DNA of 37,176 nucleotides, taken from contig NZ_NRRY01000049.1 in the NCBI RefSeq assembly GCF_016583905.1, forward strand, positions 1 through 37,176, read 5' to 3'. Below the pieces are notes generated by a model that was not told where the DNA came from, ran no database searches, and was given only the letters and a program-made list of their open reading frames with translations. Both the position numbers and the translations under genes were made by a program. This stretch comes from Lamprobacter modestohalophilus. GTDB lineage: Bacteria > Pseudomonadota > Gammaproteobacteria > Chromatiales > Chromatiaceae. Below, piece by piece: positions 1-8,547 of the stretch; positions within the stretch are counted from its first letter, which is position 1, and each line of letters starts with the position of its first letter.

Positions 1-51
1 ACCAAAGGCGAGGCCTACGATCCAAAGCACGCCTTGAGTCAGGCGGTTTAA
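1..51 (+). CDS. C-terminal tail of an unidentified protein (partial)
   Basis: Frame 1 is open from the first base and ends at a TAA (positions 49-51), giving the last 16 residues TKGEAYDPKHALSQAV. The gene starts outside the window. The tail is hydrophilic, and nothing this short can be assigned to a family. A transposase end is possible but I cannot support it. The fragment could also be chance open frame. Confidence 0.2.
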   Translation, partial: TKGEAYDPKHALSQAV

Positions 52-335
52 CCGCCGCGAGCACCGATGAGGGATTGAGTCACATCCGAGCGAGCACGAT
101 CACCCACACCACGAGTTTCTAACCACGAGTTGCTAAGAGTGACTGTCACTGTGATGGCATGAAAGGCTTGTCCTGCATTCCTGAAACCCTGTAATCCTCA
201 CCAGCCGGCATCGCCGAGACTGAAACAGTGATAAGGACAGGAATGCGCGCGGATTCCATCAGGGCGCGAGGAGCGATCACGCCACCTCATCACGACGCCG
301 GATATATGGCCGCAACGTTTCCTTCTGCTGAACAG
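52..335. other. Intergenic stretch with short repeats, no gene seen
   Basis: I see no convincing coding frame here. The stretch holds a 14-bp tandem repeat (ACCACGAGTTTCTA at 108-121, ACCACGAGTTGCTA at 122-135) followed directly by a 13-bp perfect palindrome AGTGACTGTCACT at 138-150. The pair could be an operator or the edge of a former insertion, but no adjacent promoter is obvious. Confidence 0.4.
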
Positions 336-488
336 TCAAGTGGCTCTTGCATCGCGGGGCGGACCATATATGAGGATTGCGTCGTCCTCGGCTGCTGGAT
401 CGGCGACTACAGGGTGCGCGAGGCTCAGCGCGGCGAGTGCCGACGCGATGGCGGCTAGGTGGCGCTCGACGGTGATGTGGTGAATCAT
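336..488 (-). CDS. Possible tiny secreted peptide (50 aa)
   Basis: The ORF begins MIHHITVERHLAAIASAL and ends GPPRDARAT. A strong GAGGAG Shine-Dalgarno sequence lies 8 bases upstream of this ATG, which supports it over an in-frame upstream ATG at 569. The N-terminus looks like a Sec signal peptide (hydrophobic run, then HPVVA before DP), which would leave a mature acidic peptide of about 20 residues. It lies on the same strand as, and downstream of, the transporter gene at 633-2166. No family was recognised. It may be a real small exported peptide or a chance ORF with a good ribosome site. Confidence 0.4.
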   Translation of the reverse strand: MIHHITVERHLAAIASALAALSLAHPVVADPAAEDDAILIYGPPRDARAT

Positions 489-632
489 TCGATGTCTCCT
501 CATTAGCGTTGAGTCGGTTTGAGCGCCCGACTCAACATCACTACCGCAAAGACTATGCCGGCAAGGCAAAGGCTAAGCCGGCACCAGGCAGCGGTTGGGG
601 TTGGCAGCGGTTGGGCTTGCGCTGGAGATTGG

Positions 633-2166
633 TCAGTCGCGCAGATCCTTGCGCGAGGGGATGCCAGCGGCCTGCTCATCGGCCCGAAGCGCCTTCAGCA
701 GCCACCAACAGGCGATCAACAAGAAGGCGGTCATTGGCAGGCCCGAGGTCAGGGAGGCGGTGCGCAGGGCCCAAACCGCCCGAGAGCAGCAGCGTCGCCG
801 CGACGGTGCCCTCGGCAACGGCCCAGAAGATCCGCTGAGCCTTGGGTGGGTGTGGGTGGCCGCCCGAGGTGACCATGTCATCGACCAGCGAGCCGGAGTC
901 GGACGAGGTGATGAAGAAGACCATAACCATCAGGGTCGCCAGGATCGACGTGAAGGTTTGCAGCGGGAGCTGATCCAGCATGGCGTAGAGACCGGCACTG
1001 GCATTCTGCTGCACCACGGCCTCGATGCCGCTTTCGCCGAATACGGTACCGTACAGCCCGGTGCCACCGAACACGGTGAGCCAGAGGAAGGTGATCAGCA
1101 CCGGCACGAAGAGCACGGCCAGGATGAACTCGCCGATCGTGCGTCCCCGCGAGATCCGCGCGACGAAGATACCGACGAACGGTGACCAGGAGATCCACCA
1201 GCTCCAGTAGAACAGCGTCCAGTCGAACTGCCACTGGCTGTCCGGCCGCAGATCCAGCCACAGGCTTTGGCTGACGAACGCCTGCAGATAGGCGCCGGTG
1301 GCGGAGATGAAGAGCTTGATCAAATAGACCGTGGGTCCGGCGACAAAGACGAACAGCAGCAGCACCCCGGCTAGACCGAGATTGAGACGCGAGAGCAAGC
1401 GGATGCCGCGATGCACACCGGTGACCACCGAGATCGTCGCAATCACAGTGATGACCGCGATAATCGCCACCTGCGCTAACGCCGCCTGAGGCAAGCCCGA
1501 GAGACGACCCAAGCCGGCGTTGATCTGAATGGCGCCGAGGCCAAGGGAGGTTGCAACACCGAACAGGGTGCCGACGGTGGCCAGGATGTCGATGGCATGG
1601 CCGATGGGACCGAAGATGCGTTTGCCGATCAGCGGATAGAGCAGCGATCGCGGCGCCAGTGGCAGCTCATGGCGAAAGTGGAAGTAGGCGATCGAGAGCC
1701 CGAAGACGATATAGATGGCCCAGGGATGGAGCCCCCAGTGGAAGAAGCTCAGGCGCAACGCCTCGCGCACCGGGCCACCCTCTAAGGCAGGTGGAAATGG
1801 CGGGTCGCTCCAGTGCATCACCGGCTCAGCGACACCCCAGAACACCAGCCCGGTGCCCATGCCGGCACTGAACATCATTGCGAACCAGGACAGGTCGCTC
1901 AGCTCGGGCTCACTGTCCTGGCCGCCGAGCCGAATATGGCGATAGGGACTGACCAGGAGCGCAAGCACGAAGACCAGTAGCATGGTCGCGCCGAGTATGT
2001 AGAACCAACCGAAGTGGGTCAGGATGGCCGACTGCAGCGCTCCAAAGGCCTGCTGCGCAGCGTCCGGCCAGCCGACACCGAGCATCACAAAACCGATGAC
2101 CACCGCCGCCGAGCCGAGGAAGACGGTCGGCTGCATGGTCGACAGGAGGCGTGAGAGATTAAGCAC
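633..2166 (-). pseudogene. BCCT-family osmolyte transporter, frameshifted near the 3' end
   Basis: This is a betaine/carnitine/choline-type secondary transporter of about 510 residues with some 12 membrane helices. It would import a quaternary-ammonium osmolyte such as glycine betaine or choline across the inner membrane. Supporting motifs are the glycine stretch GMGTGLVFWGVAEPV at about residues 100-115, the BCCT signature region DWTLFYWSWWISWSPFVG, and ITSSDSGSLVDDMVTSGG near residue 430. After LLLSGGLG (about residue 465) the frame switches. The original frame runs into unrelated sequence ending at 676. The family-typical end, ALRTASLTSGLPMTAFLL and onwards to KALRADE, lies in another frame ending at 633. 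The break maps to the GGGCCC run near 768-772. It is either a true inactivating mutation or a base-call error in a homopolymer. If read through, the protein has normal length. Confidence 0.85.
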
Positions 2167-2602
2167 AATGTTGATGGCACATAGATGCGATCAGTGGTTT
2201 TGCGGAGGCGCCTTAGCGTTAGTCGAGCGATGGCGCCGGAGCCAGCGCGTGCGCGAGTTGCAAGTGATTCAAGTGTATGCAGCAGCCATGCCAGAGGCTT
2301 TGCCAACGGCTTTGTGTGGGGTGGGAAGAGACTTCAGGCCGGGCCGGCAGGGACGAGCCGGGGCATTTGCCCCAGCCGTTGGTTGATAGAGACCGCTGCG
2401 GTGATCCACTGAGCGGTCTAGGCCACTGCTTTAGCTATGCCCTAAGCCTTGTGCGCTATGTCTCTGTGAGCGCTGTTGGGCTGGTCTGGTCAGCCGTCGC
2501 TGAGTGGGAGAGGGCGAGCTTGACTGGCCGCTTCTGCGACTGGCGTGGCGTTTGCACTCGACATCGGGAACGACCCGTTTTCCCGTATCGAGGAGTGCTG
2601 CG
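2167..2602. promoter_or_regulatory. Divergent intergenic region between transporter and MBL-rhodanese gene
   Basis: This stretch of about 436 bases separates the leftward transporter from the rightward MBL-rhodanese gene and should hold both promoters. No gene was recognised. An open frame beginning at 2504 is only an in-frame 5' extension of the MBL gene. An AGGAG ribosome site at 2591-2595 serves the ATG at 2603. I could not identify a convincing promoter or operator by eye. Confidence 0.4.
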
Positions 2603-3994
2603 ATGTTCTTCAAACAGTTTTATCTGCCGAGTCTCGGCCATGCCTCCTATCTGGTCGGCTCCGAGGACTCGAGTCAGGCCCTAGTGCTTGATGTGCGCCG
2701 CGATGTCGAGACCTATTTCTCGGAGGCCCGCGAGCAAGGGATGCGCATTCGCTACGCCTGCGATACCCATCAGCATAACGACTATCTGAGCGGCATCTGT
2801 GAGCTACCCGAGCGCGGAGAGATCCAGCTGCTGGCCGGTGCGCGCGCCGAGGTCGGCTATCCAGTGCGCGCGATGGACGACGGTGAGATGCTCGAGATGG
2901 GGGAGGTGCGTTTCGAGCTGATGCACACCCCTGGACACACGCCGGAGCACATCAGTCTACTGGTCACCGACCGCTCGCGCGGCGATGAGCCAGCGATTCT
3001 GTTCTCGGGCGGGGCGCTGTTGGTCGGCGATCTGGCGCGGCCAGACCTGTTGGGCGGTGAGGAGGAGACGCGTAAGGGCGCCGAAGCCTTCTGCGAGACC
3101 CTGCAGCACAAGATCCTGCCGCTCCCGGATTTCGTCGAGGTGTTCCCGACCCATGTCTCCGGCTCGCTGTGCGGCGGTAATATCGGCAGCCGTCTGTCGA
3201 CCACGATCGGCTATGAACGGCGTCTGAATCAGGTGCTGAGCAGCCTGTCGTCGAGTGACGAATTCGTCCGTCAGTGCATGGACCTGACCGATCTACCGGC
3301 GGTACCCCCGTACTGGCCACGGATGCGCAAGCTCAACAGCGAGGGTCCGCCACTGCTCGGCGTGCTGGCCGATCCGCCGCCGCTCGGCATCGAGGAGTTT
3401 GAGAAGGCGCGCGACGAGGGCGCACTGATCCTCGACTGCCGGAGCCCAGAGGCCTTTTCGGCGCATATTCCAGGCGCGATCAACGTTGGCATCGGCAACA
3501 GCTTCGCGACCTGGGCGGGTAGCGTGCTGCCGCCGGATACTGATCTGATCCTAGTGCTCGACCGCGCCGGGGATCTCTGGGAGGTCTGCTGGCAGCTGTT
3601 GCGGATCGGCTATCCGCTGCCGCGCGGCTGGCTAGGCGGCGGCATGTTCGCCTGGCGCACCGCCGGCAAGCCGATCGACGTCTTGCCCCAGTGGACGGTG
3701 CAGCAGCTGCGCCGAGCGCTCGATCAGGACCGCGATCTGGTCGTGCTCGATGTTCGCCAGCCGGCGGAGTGGAGCGCGGGTCACATCCCGCAAGCGCGGC
3801 ACATCACCGGCGCCGAGATCGTCAAGCGTGCCGACGAGCTGCCCAAAGACCGGCCCATCGCAGCGATCTGCGGCAGCGGTTACCGCTCATCGGTCGCCGC
3901 CAGCCTGCTCAAGACCCGCGGTCATCGCGAGGTCTACAACGTCCTTGGCGGCATGACCGGCTGGGAGGCCGAGGGCTTCCACACAGCAACCTAA
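2603..3994 (+). CDS. MBL-fold protein fused to two rhodanese domains (persulfide dioxygenase/sulfurtransferase-like)
   Basis: This is a 463-residue cytoplasmic protein with no signal peptide. Residues 1 to about 250 form a metallo-beta-lactamase domain with metal ligands in THQHND (H56, H58, D60), HTPGHT (H112), GD (D143) and H184. This is the arrangement of ETHE1/CstB-like persulfide dioxygenases, which oxidise glutathione or protein persulfide to sulfite. The first rhodanese domain (about 260-355) has D320-R-A-G-D in the active loop instead of cysteine, so it is probably non-catalytic. The second (about 362-460) keeps an active loop C423-GSGYRS. The start at 2603 is chosen because AGGAG lies 7 bases upstream and the sequence MFFKQFYLPSLGHASYLV is family-like; a longer frame from 2504 adds 33 unlikely residues. 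It probably acts in persulfide or sulfane-sulfur detoxification. The exact substrate is inferred. Confidence 0.9.
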   Translation: MFFKQFYLPSLGHASYLVGSEDSSQALVLDVRRDVETYFSEAREQGMRIRYACDTHQHNDYLSGICELPERGEIQLLAGARAEVGYPVRAMDDGEMLEMGEVRFELMHTPGHTPEHISLLVTDRSRGDEPAILFSGGALLVGDLARPDLLGGEEETRKGAEAFCETLQHKILPLPDFVEVFPTHVSGSLCGGNIGSRLSTTIGYERRLNQVLSSLSSSDEFVRQCMDLTDLPAVPPYWPRMRKLNSEGPPLLGVLADPPPLGIEEFEKARDEGALILDCRSPEAFSAHIPGAINVGIGNSFATWAGSVLPPDTDLILVLDRAGDLWEVCWQLLRIGYPLPRGWLGGGMFAWRTAGKPIDVLPQWTVQQLRRALDQDRDLVVLDVRQPAEWSAGHIPQARHITGAEIVKRADELPKDRPIAAICGSGYRSSVAASLLKTRGHREVYNVLGGMTGWEAEGFHTAT

Positions 3995-4006
3995 GCGAGG
4001 GCCGCG

Positions 4007-4234
4007 ATGGCAGCCAATGATGATAAGACAGATAAGACAGGTCAGCAAAGCGACTGGCCAAACACACTCCACTGCGAGCAGTGTCAGCAGGAGATACCGC
4101 CTGATGAGGTGCTGCATCCGGAGGGGCAAGACTACACCCTGGCCTTTTGCTCGCCCGCCTGCCACGCGCTCTGGCGCGATGAGCAGGCTGAGCCGGTGAT
4201 CTCGCAACACCGTCAGCGCAGCGGACGGGACTAG
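4007..4234 (+). CDS. Small four-cysteine zinc-binding-type protein (DUF3330-like)
   Basis: This 75-residue soluble protein has two cysteine pairs: C23-E-Q-C26 and C48-SPA-C52 followed by HALW. The spacing resembles a treble-clef zinc knuckle, and the stretch CEQCQQEIPPDE resembles small proteins annotated DUF3330, whose function is unknown. It starts 12 bases after the MBL-rhodanese stop with a GAGG ribosome site at about 3997-4000, so the two are very likely cotranscribed. A role as a small metal- or sulfur-responsive partner is only an inference from the context. Confidence 0.75.
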   Translation: MAANDDKTDKTGQQSDWPNTLHCEQCQQEIPPDEVLHPEGQDYTLAFCSPACHALWRDEQAEPVISQHRQRSGRD

Positions 4235-4249
4235 CGAACGGAGTACTCG

Positions 4250-5032
4250 ATGAATCAAAGCTTTCTTTCACTGACCCACCTCTTCGGCTGGCGTCTGCGC
4301 ACCACTGACGGCATGACGGCCGGCCTGCTCGACGCCCTGCTCGATACCGATCAATGGACCATTCGGCTACTCGTGGCTGAGGCGGAAGGCTGGGCGCCGG
4401 AGCGCGAGCTACTGATCGCGCCGCGGATGGTAGCCGGCTATGACGAGGTGCGGGCCGAGCTTGACTTGGACACCGATGCCGAGACGCTCCTTTCAAGTCC
4501 AGCGATGTCGGCTGGGGACGGTCTTGCCGGTTTCGGTGACGAAGACGCCTTGCCGCCCGACTGGGATGCGCATTGGCGTGCCGAGATCGACCCCGACGAC
4601 GTCGTCGATCCGCCACCGGCGCCGGCCGATGAGGTTGAGTCCGAGGTCGCGGCCGACCTGGGTGCCGAGACGGATCTGTCGGCGGACGATGTGCTACGGG
4701 CAGAAACCCTGCTCGGATGGAGCGTCGAGACTGCGGACGGCGTGGCGTTGACCCTCAATGACCTTGTCTTCGATGACCGTGACTGGGCGCTGGCCTACCT
4801 GGACCTGAGCATGGGTGGGCCCAGCACCACCGCTGGTGGCCCCGCTGCTGCGGACCCGCACGGCAGCGAACAGCAATGCTTGGTGCCACGACAGTCGATC
4901 GATTGGCTTGACCCTGCTGAGGAGACCTTGCATCTGGCGGTTGGGGCGCAGGAACTGCGCACAGCGCCGGCGATGCCGAGTCCGGTGGCATTCGACGAGC
5001 GTGCTCAGGTGCGCGTCTACGAGCCGGCCTGA
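4250..5032 (+). CDS. Protein with two PRC-barrel-like domains
   Basis: This is a 260-residue acidic cytoplasmic protein. Residues about 8-75 (LFGWRLRTTDGMTAG, then DTDQWTIRLLV) and about 150-215 (LLGWSVETADGVALT, then DDRDWALAYLDL) are two copies of the same PRC-barrel-like pattern: a W-x-V-T-x-D-G turn followed by D-x-x-W and a beta strand. They are joined by a long acidic, proline- and alanine-rich linker (about 80-145). PRC barrels occur in RimM, photosynthetic reaction-centre H subunits and many small stress proteins. This tandem type is often found in proteobacterial stress clusters, but the ligand is unknown. It starts 15 bases after the preceding gene, so it is probably in the same operon. 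It converges with copB. Confidence 0.7.
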   Translation: MNQSFLSLTHLFGWRLRTTDGMTAGLLDALLDTDQWTIRLLVAEAEGWAPERELLIAPRMVAGYDEVRAELDLDTDAETLLSSPAMSAGDGLAGFGDEDALPPDWDAHWRAEIDPDDVVDPPPAPADEVESEVAADLGAETDLSADDVLRAETLLGWSVETADGVALTLNDLVFDDRDWALAYLDLSMGGPSTTAGGPAAADPHGSEQQCLVPRQSIDWLDPAEETLHLAVGAQELRTAPAMPSPVAFDERAQVRVYEPA

Positions 5033-5053
5033 ACGGCGTACCTCGTTTCAGGC
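5027..5053. terminator. Possible bidirectional hairpin between convergent genes
   Basis: GCCTGAA (5027-5033) and TTCAGGC (5047-5053) can pair as a 7-bp stem with a 13-base loop across the 15-base gap between the PRC-barrel gene and copB. There is no U-tract, so this is weak as an intrinsic terminator. Confidence 0.25.
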
Positions 5054-7099
5054 GCCCGAGGGCTTGAAGCGCCCAAGCAGCTTGGCATTGATGGCGACGA
5101 TAACGGTCGACAGCGACATCAATGCGGCGCCGACGGCGGGGCTCAGCAGGATGCCGACGCTGTAGCCAACACCGGCTGCTAAGGGGATGGCCGCAGCGTT
5201 ATAGCCAGTCGCCCAGAACAGGTTCTGGATCATCTTGCCGTAGGTCGCGCGGGACAGCTCGATCACATCGGCGACGCTGCGCGGATCGGACTCGACCAGC
5301 ACGATATCGGCCGACTCGACCGCCACATCGGTGCCAGCGCCGATGGCGATGCCGAGATCGGCCTGCACCAATGCCGGCGCATCGTTGACACCGTCGCCGA
5401 CCATGGCGACGATGCGCCCGCCGCGCTGAACGGCTTCGATGCGCTTGGCCTTTTCGTCTGGCAGCACCTCGGCGAAGTACTCGCTCAGGCCCAGCTCGTC
5501 AGCGACCGACTTGGCCACGGCCTCAGCATCACCGGTCAGCATCAGGCAGTCGATGCCCATCGCCTGGAGACGCTTGATGGCCTCGCGCGACTCATCGCGG
5601 ATCAGGTCCGCCAGCCCGATGGCGCCGAGCGGGCGCTCATCCTCCAGCACGTAGACCAGCGTCTTGCCGCCCTCTCGCAGTTGGGCCACGGCATCCTCAT
5701 CGACCGCGATCGCCTGCTCGCGCAGGTAACCGGGACTGACCACACGGAGCGCCCGGCCTTCGACCTCGGCCTTGGCACCGCGGCCGGAGAGGTTCTCGAA
5801 CTCGGTAGCCTCGGGGATCTGCAGCCCCTTCTCCTGCGCCGCCTTGACGATGCCCTGGGCGATTGGATGCTCGGAGTGCGACTCGAGGCCAGCGGCCAGG
5901 CGCAGCAGCTCGTCCTCATCCAGGTCACCGAAGCGGGTGACCCCCTGGACCCCGAAGCGCCCTGCGGTCAGCGTGCCGGTCTTATCGAAGACGACGGCGT
6001 CAAGCTTGCGCGCACGCTCAAAGCCGGCGCGATCACGGATCAGCAGGCCACGCCCGGCGGCCAGGCTGGTACTGACGGCCACGACCAGCGGCACCGCGAG
6101 CCCAAGGGCATGCGGGCAGGTGATGACCATCACGGTGACCATGCGCTCGAGCGCAAAGTCGAAGGCGGAGCCAACGAAGAGCCAGGTGGTGAGGGTGAGT
6201 ACGCCGGCCGAGAGGGCGATATAGGTCAGCCAGGCCGCGGCGCGATCGGCCAAATTCTGTGCGCGTGAGCGCGATGCCTGCGCCTGGCGCACGGTCTCGA
6301 CCACCTGCGACAGGTAGGTATCGGCGCCGGTCTTCTGTACCTCCAGCGTGATACTGCCCTCGCCATTGATGGCACCGCCGACGGCCTCGTCGCCTTCATC
6401 CTTCTCGACCGGGCGGGACTCGCCCGTGAGCATGGACTCATTCAGGCTGGTCTTGCCTTCGACGATGGTGCCGTCGACCGGCACCTTCTCGCCGGGGCGG
6501 ACCCGCACGCGGTCGCCCTTGTGCAGCTCGCTGATCGGCACCTCCTTGACCTTGCCGTTATCGTCGACGCGCAGCGCCCTATCCGGCATCATCTGCACCA
6601 GACTCTCAAGCGCGCTCGAGGCCCCCATCACCGATTTCATCTCGATCCAGTGGCCGAGCAGCATCACGTCGACCAGGGTGGCCAGCTCCCAGAAGAACAC
6701 CTTGCCCTCAAGACCGAGCACCACGGCCGCTGAATAGCCGTAGGCGACTGTGATCGCGAGAGCGATCAGGGTCATCATGCCGGGCGCACCGGCGCGCAGC
6801 TCGGACAGCAGGCCGGTCAGGAAGGGCCAGCCTCCATACAGGAACACCGCGGTGGAGAGGGCGAGCAGGGCATACTGATCGCCAGGAAAGGCGAGCACAT
6901 CGGTCAGTCCGAGAAAAGACTGGATCAACGGCGACAGCAGTAGGATCGGCACCGTCAACAGGACCGAGATCCAGAACCGCCGGCGGAAGTCGGCGATCAT
7001 GGCGCCGTGGTCGTGGTGCGCGTGCTGATCCTGGCCTTCGTGCTCGTGCTTCTGCTGGTGATGCTCGTCCTGGTCGTGGTTGTGCGTGTGCTCACTCAT
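5048..7099 (-). CDS. copB: P1B-3-type copper(silver)-exporting ATPase, CopB-like
   Basis: This 683-residue inner-membrane heavy-metal ATPase pumps copper or silver out of the cytoplasm. It lacks the CxxC metal-binding domains of CopA. Instead it has a histidine-rich N-terminal tail (residues 3-32, 12 His). Key motifs are TGES (225-228), the transmembrane CPH metal motif (C328-P-H330) that defines the CopB class, phosphorylation site D372-KTGTLT, HP (411-412), and hinge GDGVNDAP (568-575). The last helices contain YN and MSLST, as expected for subclass P1B-3. Length is normal for the family. A GGAG ribosome site precedes the ATG at 7099. It is transcribed in the same direction as, and downstream of, the encapsulin genes, separated by about 130 bases. 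No copper regulator is seen nearby. Confidence 0.95.
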   Translation of the reverse strand: MSEHTHNHDQDEHHQQKHEHEGQDQHAHHDHGAMIADFRRRFWISVLLTVPILLLSPLIQSFLGLTDVLAFPGDQYALLALSTAVFLYGGWPFLTGLLSELRAGAPGMMTLIALAITVAYGYSAAVVLGLEGKVFFWELATLVDVMLLGHWIEMKSVMGASSALESLVQMMPDRALRVDDNGKVKEVPISELHKGDRVRVRPGEKVPVDGTIVEGKTSLNESMLTGESRPVEKDEGDEAVGGAINGEGSITLEVQKTGADTYLSQVVETVRQAQASRSRAQNLADRAAAWLTYIALSAGVLTLTTWLFVGSAFDFALERMVTVMVITCPHALGLAVPLVVAVSTSLAAGRGLLIRDRAGFERARKLDAVVFDKTGTLTAGRFGVQGVTRFGDLDEDELLRLAAGLESHSEHPIAQGIVKAAQEKGLQIPEATEFENLSGRGAKAEVEGRALRVVSPGYLREQAIAVDEDAVAQLREGGKTLVYVLEDERPLGAIGLADLIRDESREAIKRLQAMGIDCLMLTGDAEAVAKSVADELGLSEYFAEVLPDEKAKRIEAVQRGGRIVAMVGDGVNDAPALVQADLGIAIGAGTDVAVESADIVLVESDPRSVADVIELSRATYGKMIQNLFWATGYNAAAIPLAAGVGYSVGILLSPAVGAALMSLSTVIVAINAKLLGRFKPSGA

Positions 7100-7229
7100 C
7101 GAGTGTCTCCATGAAGTCTGTTCCTCGGGCTGACCGAAACGGAGCCCCTAAGGAGCCATGGTTAGACTCGGCTTCGGGACTCCGGTACCTCGGGTGCAGG
7201 ATCGGGTGCGGGTGCAGGTGCGGGATTGA
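7100..7229. other. Short intergenic gap with GGTGCG/GGTGCA repeats
   Basis: The gap between encapsulin and copB holds an imperfect 6-base repeat (variants of GGGTGC and GGTGCA) at roughly 7190-7226, just after the encapsulin stop. No gene was seen. The copB promoter may lie here. Confidence 0.3.
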
Positions 7230-8039
7230 TTAGCCGCTATCCTCCAGGGTGCAGATCGCCCCTGGATCATCGAGCAGAAAGACCAGGCTCTCGGAGATGA
7301 ACAGCTTCAGATGGATGCCATCGCTTGCGGCAAAGCCGACGCGCAGGTCCTGACCGATCTTGAGCTCGCCGACGCGCGGGTCGACCAGCACCGCACCGTC
7401 GATGGCGGCCTTATAGACGCCGGCCTCGCACAGGCGTCGCAGATGATCGACCTGCAGCATGTCGCCACATTGGTAGCGGCGGAACAGGGCGTTGTAGCGA
7501 GCCGGCGAAAGGGCCAATGCGTAAGGACCGCTGAAGCCGTTCGCATCTAGCTTGTTGACCGCGTTCAGCACGTCATCGAGCGCCTGCTCGACCTGGCTCC
7601 AATCGCCGCAGGCTGTGGTGGCACGACCGCTAGCCGTCAGCAATCCTTCCAGGCCAAGCTCTGGCACGCCGTTATAGATGACCTGCTCTTCACGACGGGC
7701 GACCGACTCGGCCGCATCCTCCGCCGCACGCAGGTCGAGGGGCAGTCCGAGCCCGAGGTGTCCTTCGACCCGTCGACGGCTGAGGCTAAACGACCGTTGC
7801 AGGAGTGGCACCGGTAAGGCGCGACTGCCGATGGTGGTGGCCAGCGCGTCGCCGCCATCCTCGGCAATGGTTTCTGGGCCAGCCTCGAGGCTGGTGAGGC
7901 CAAGGCCATAGGGGCCATCGAGATCCAGGAAGCGGCGTCCGGTGAGGACGTCGCTCGCCGCCTCGAGCGCACGCTCATCGATGCGGTCCCAGATGGTTTC
8001 TGGTAGCCCAGCGGCCTCGCGATTCAGAGTGCTCATCAT
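7230..8039 (-). CDS. Encapsulin shell protein (family 1, linocin M18-like)
   Basis: This 269-residue protein has an HK97-type capsid fold and self-assembles into a protein nanocompartment. Family features include the N-terminal helix LPETIWDRIDERALEAA, the strand GRRFLDLDGPYGLGL, the central VARREEQVIYNG helix, and the C-terminal run DLRVGFAASDGIHLKLFISESLVFLLDDP. Length (about 265-270) matches family 1. Its start overlaps the stop of the ferritin cargo gene by 4 bases (ATGA), with GGAGG directly upstream, so the two are translationally coupled. Two adjacent ATG codons (MM) are possible starts. Together with EncFtn it would make an iron-storing compartment. No CNBP domain is fused, which argues against family 2. 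Confidence 0.93.
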   Translation of the reverse strand: MMSTLNREAAGLPETIWDRIDERALEAASDVLTGRRFLDLDGPYGLGLTSLEAGPETIAEDGGDALATTIGSRALPVPLLQRSFSLSRRRVEGHLGLGLPLDLRAAEDAAESVARREEQVIYNGVPELGLEGLLTASGRATTACGDWSQVEQALDDVLNAVNKLDANGFSGPYALALSPARYNALFRRYQCGDMLQVDHLRRLCEAGVYKAAIDGAVLVDPRVGELKIGQDLRVGFAASDGIHLKLFISESLVFLLDDPGAICTLEDSG

Positions 8040-8500
8040 GCCACCTCCCGGTCCTGTTGCTTGAGACTGCCCAGCGTGAGGCCTTGCTGAGGGGGTGTCA
8101 CCGACGCGGCTGCTGCAACCGGTGAGGCAGCGACCGGCGGCGCTTCCGCCTGCTTGGCTGCGGTGGTGTCAGGACCGGTTTCTTCAGTGCCGCCCGTCGC
8201 GGCCTCTTCGGCTTCAGTGATGGGGACGTCGGTGAAGAGGTAGGTGCGCAGATGCTCATCGAACGTGGCATCGCGGCGGCGCAGCCATTCCAAGACCATT
8301 GCGCCGTGCTCGATCTCTTCGCGCATGTTGTGCAAGAGGACCTCGCGCAGCTCGCCGTCGCGGCAGGCCTCTGCGCGCTGGCGATACCAGTCCACGGCTT
8401 CGAGCTCCTCTTGGAGTGACACCAGTGCACGATGCACATCGCGGGTGAGCGCACTCAGCTCAGACGCCTCTTCATGGAGGCCTTGGGAGGAATCGGCCAT
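8036..8500 (-). CDS. Encapsulated ferritin (EncFtn) with encapsulin targeting peptide
   Basis: This 154-residue cargo ferroxidase oxidises Fe(II) inside the encapsulin shell. The two-helix EncFtn core covers residues about 10-95. With the start at 8500, residues E31, E32, E34, W38, Y39, E61, E62 and H65 fall at the same positions I recall for Rhodospirillum rubrum EncFtn ferroxidase and entry-site residues. This supports MADSSQG as the true N-terminus; the frame extends to 8530. AAGGAG lies about 10 bases upstream. After an Ala/Pro/Glu linker (about 98-138) comes LTLGSLKQQ (141-149), matching the LTVGSL-type targeting peptide that docks cargo to the shell interior. The gene is cotranscribed with, and overlaps, the encapsulin gene. 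Confidence 0.94.
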   Translation of the reverse strand: MADSSQGLHEEASELSALTRDVHRALVSLQEELEAVDWYRQRAEACRDGELREVLLHNMREEIEHGAMVLEWLRRRDATFDEHLRTYLFTDVPITEAEEAATGGTEETGPDTTAAKQAEAPPVAASPVAAAASVTPPQQGLTLGSLKQQDREVA

Positions 8501-8529
8501 CGGGATTCTGCTCCTTGGTAGATGGGTCA

Positions 8530-8547
8530 AAGTTGATGGATCAACTT
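8530..8547. promoter_or_regulatory. Near-perfect inverted repeat just upstream of EncFtn
   Basis: AAGTTGATGGATCAACTT is an inverted repeat with 8-bp arms and a 2-base centre. Its near edge is 29 bases upstream of the EncFtn ATG (8500) on the minus strand. Position and symmetry suit a dimeric repressor operator, or a small RNA hairpin in the 5' leader. It does not look like a canonical Fur box. Function is inferred from position only. Confidence 0.4.

Noticed and set aside
595-1185. Rightward open frame of 196 codons
   Set aside because: It is the antisense shadow of the BCCT gene and has no recognisable protein sequence.
2504-2602. Longer N-terminus for the MBL-rhodanese protein
   Set aside because: The first 33 residues do not resemble the family, and AGGAG lies directly before the ATG at 2603.
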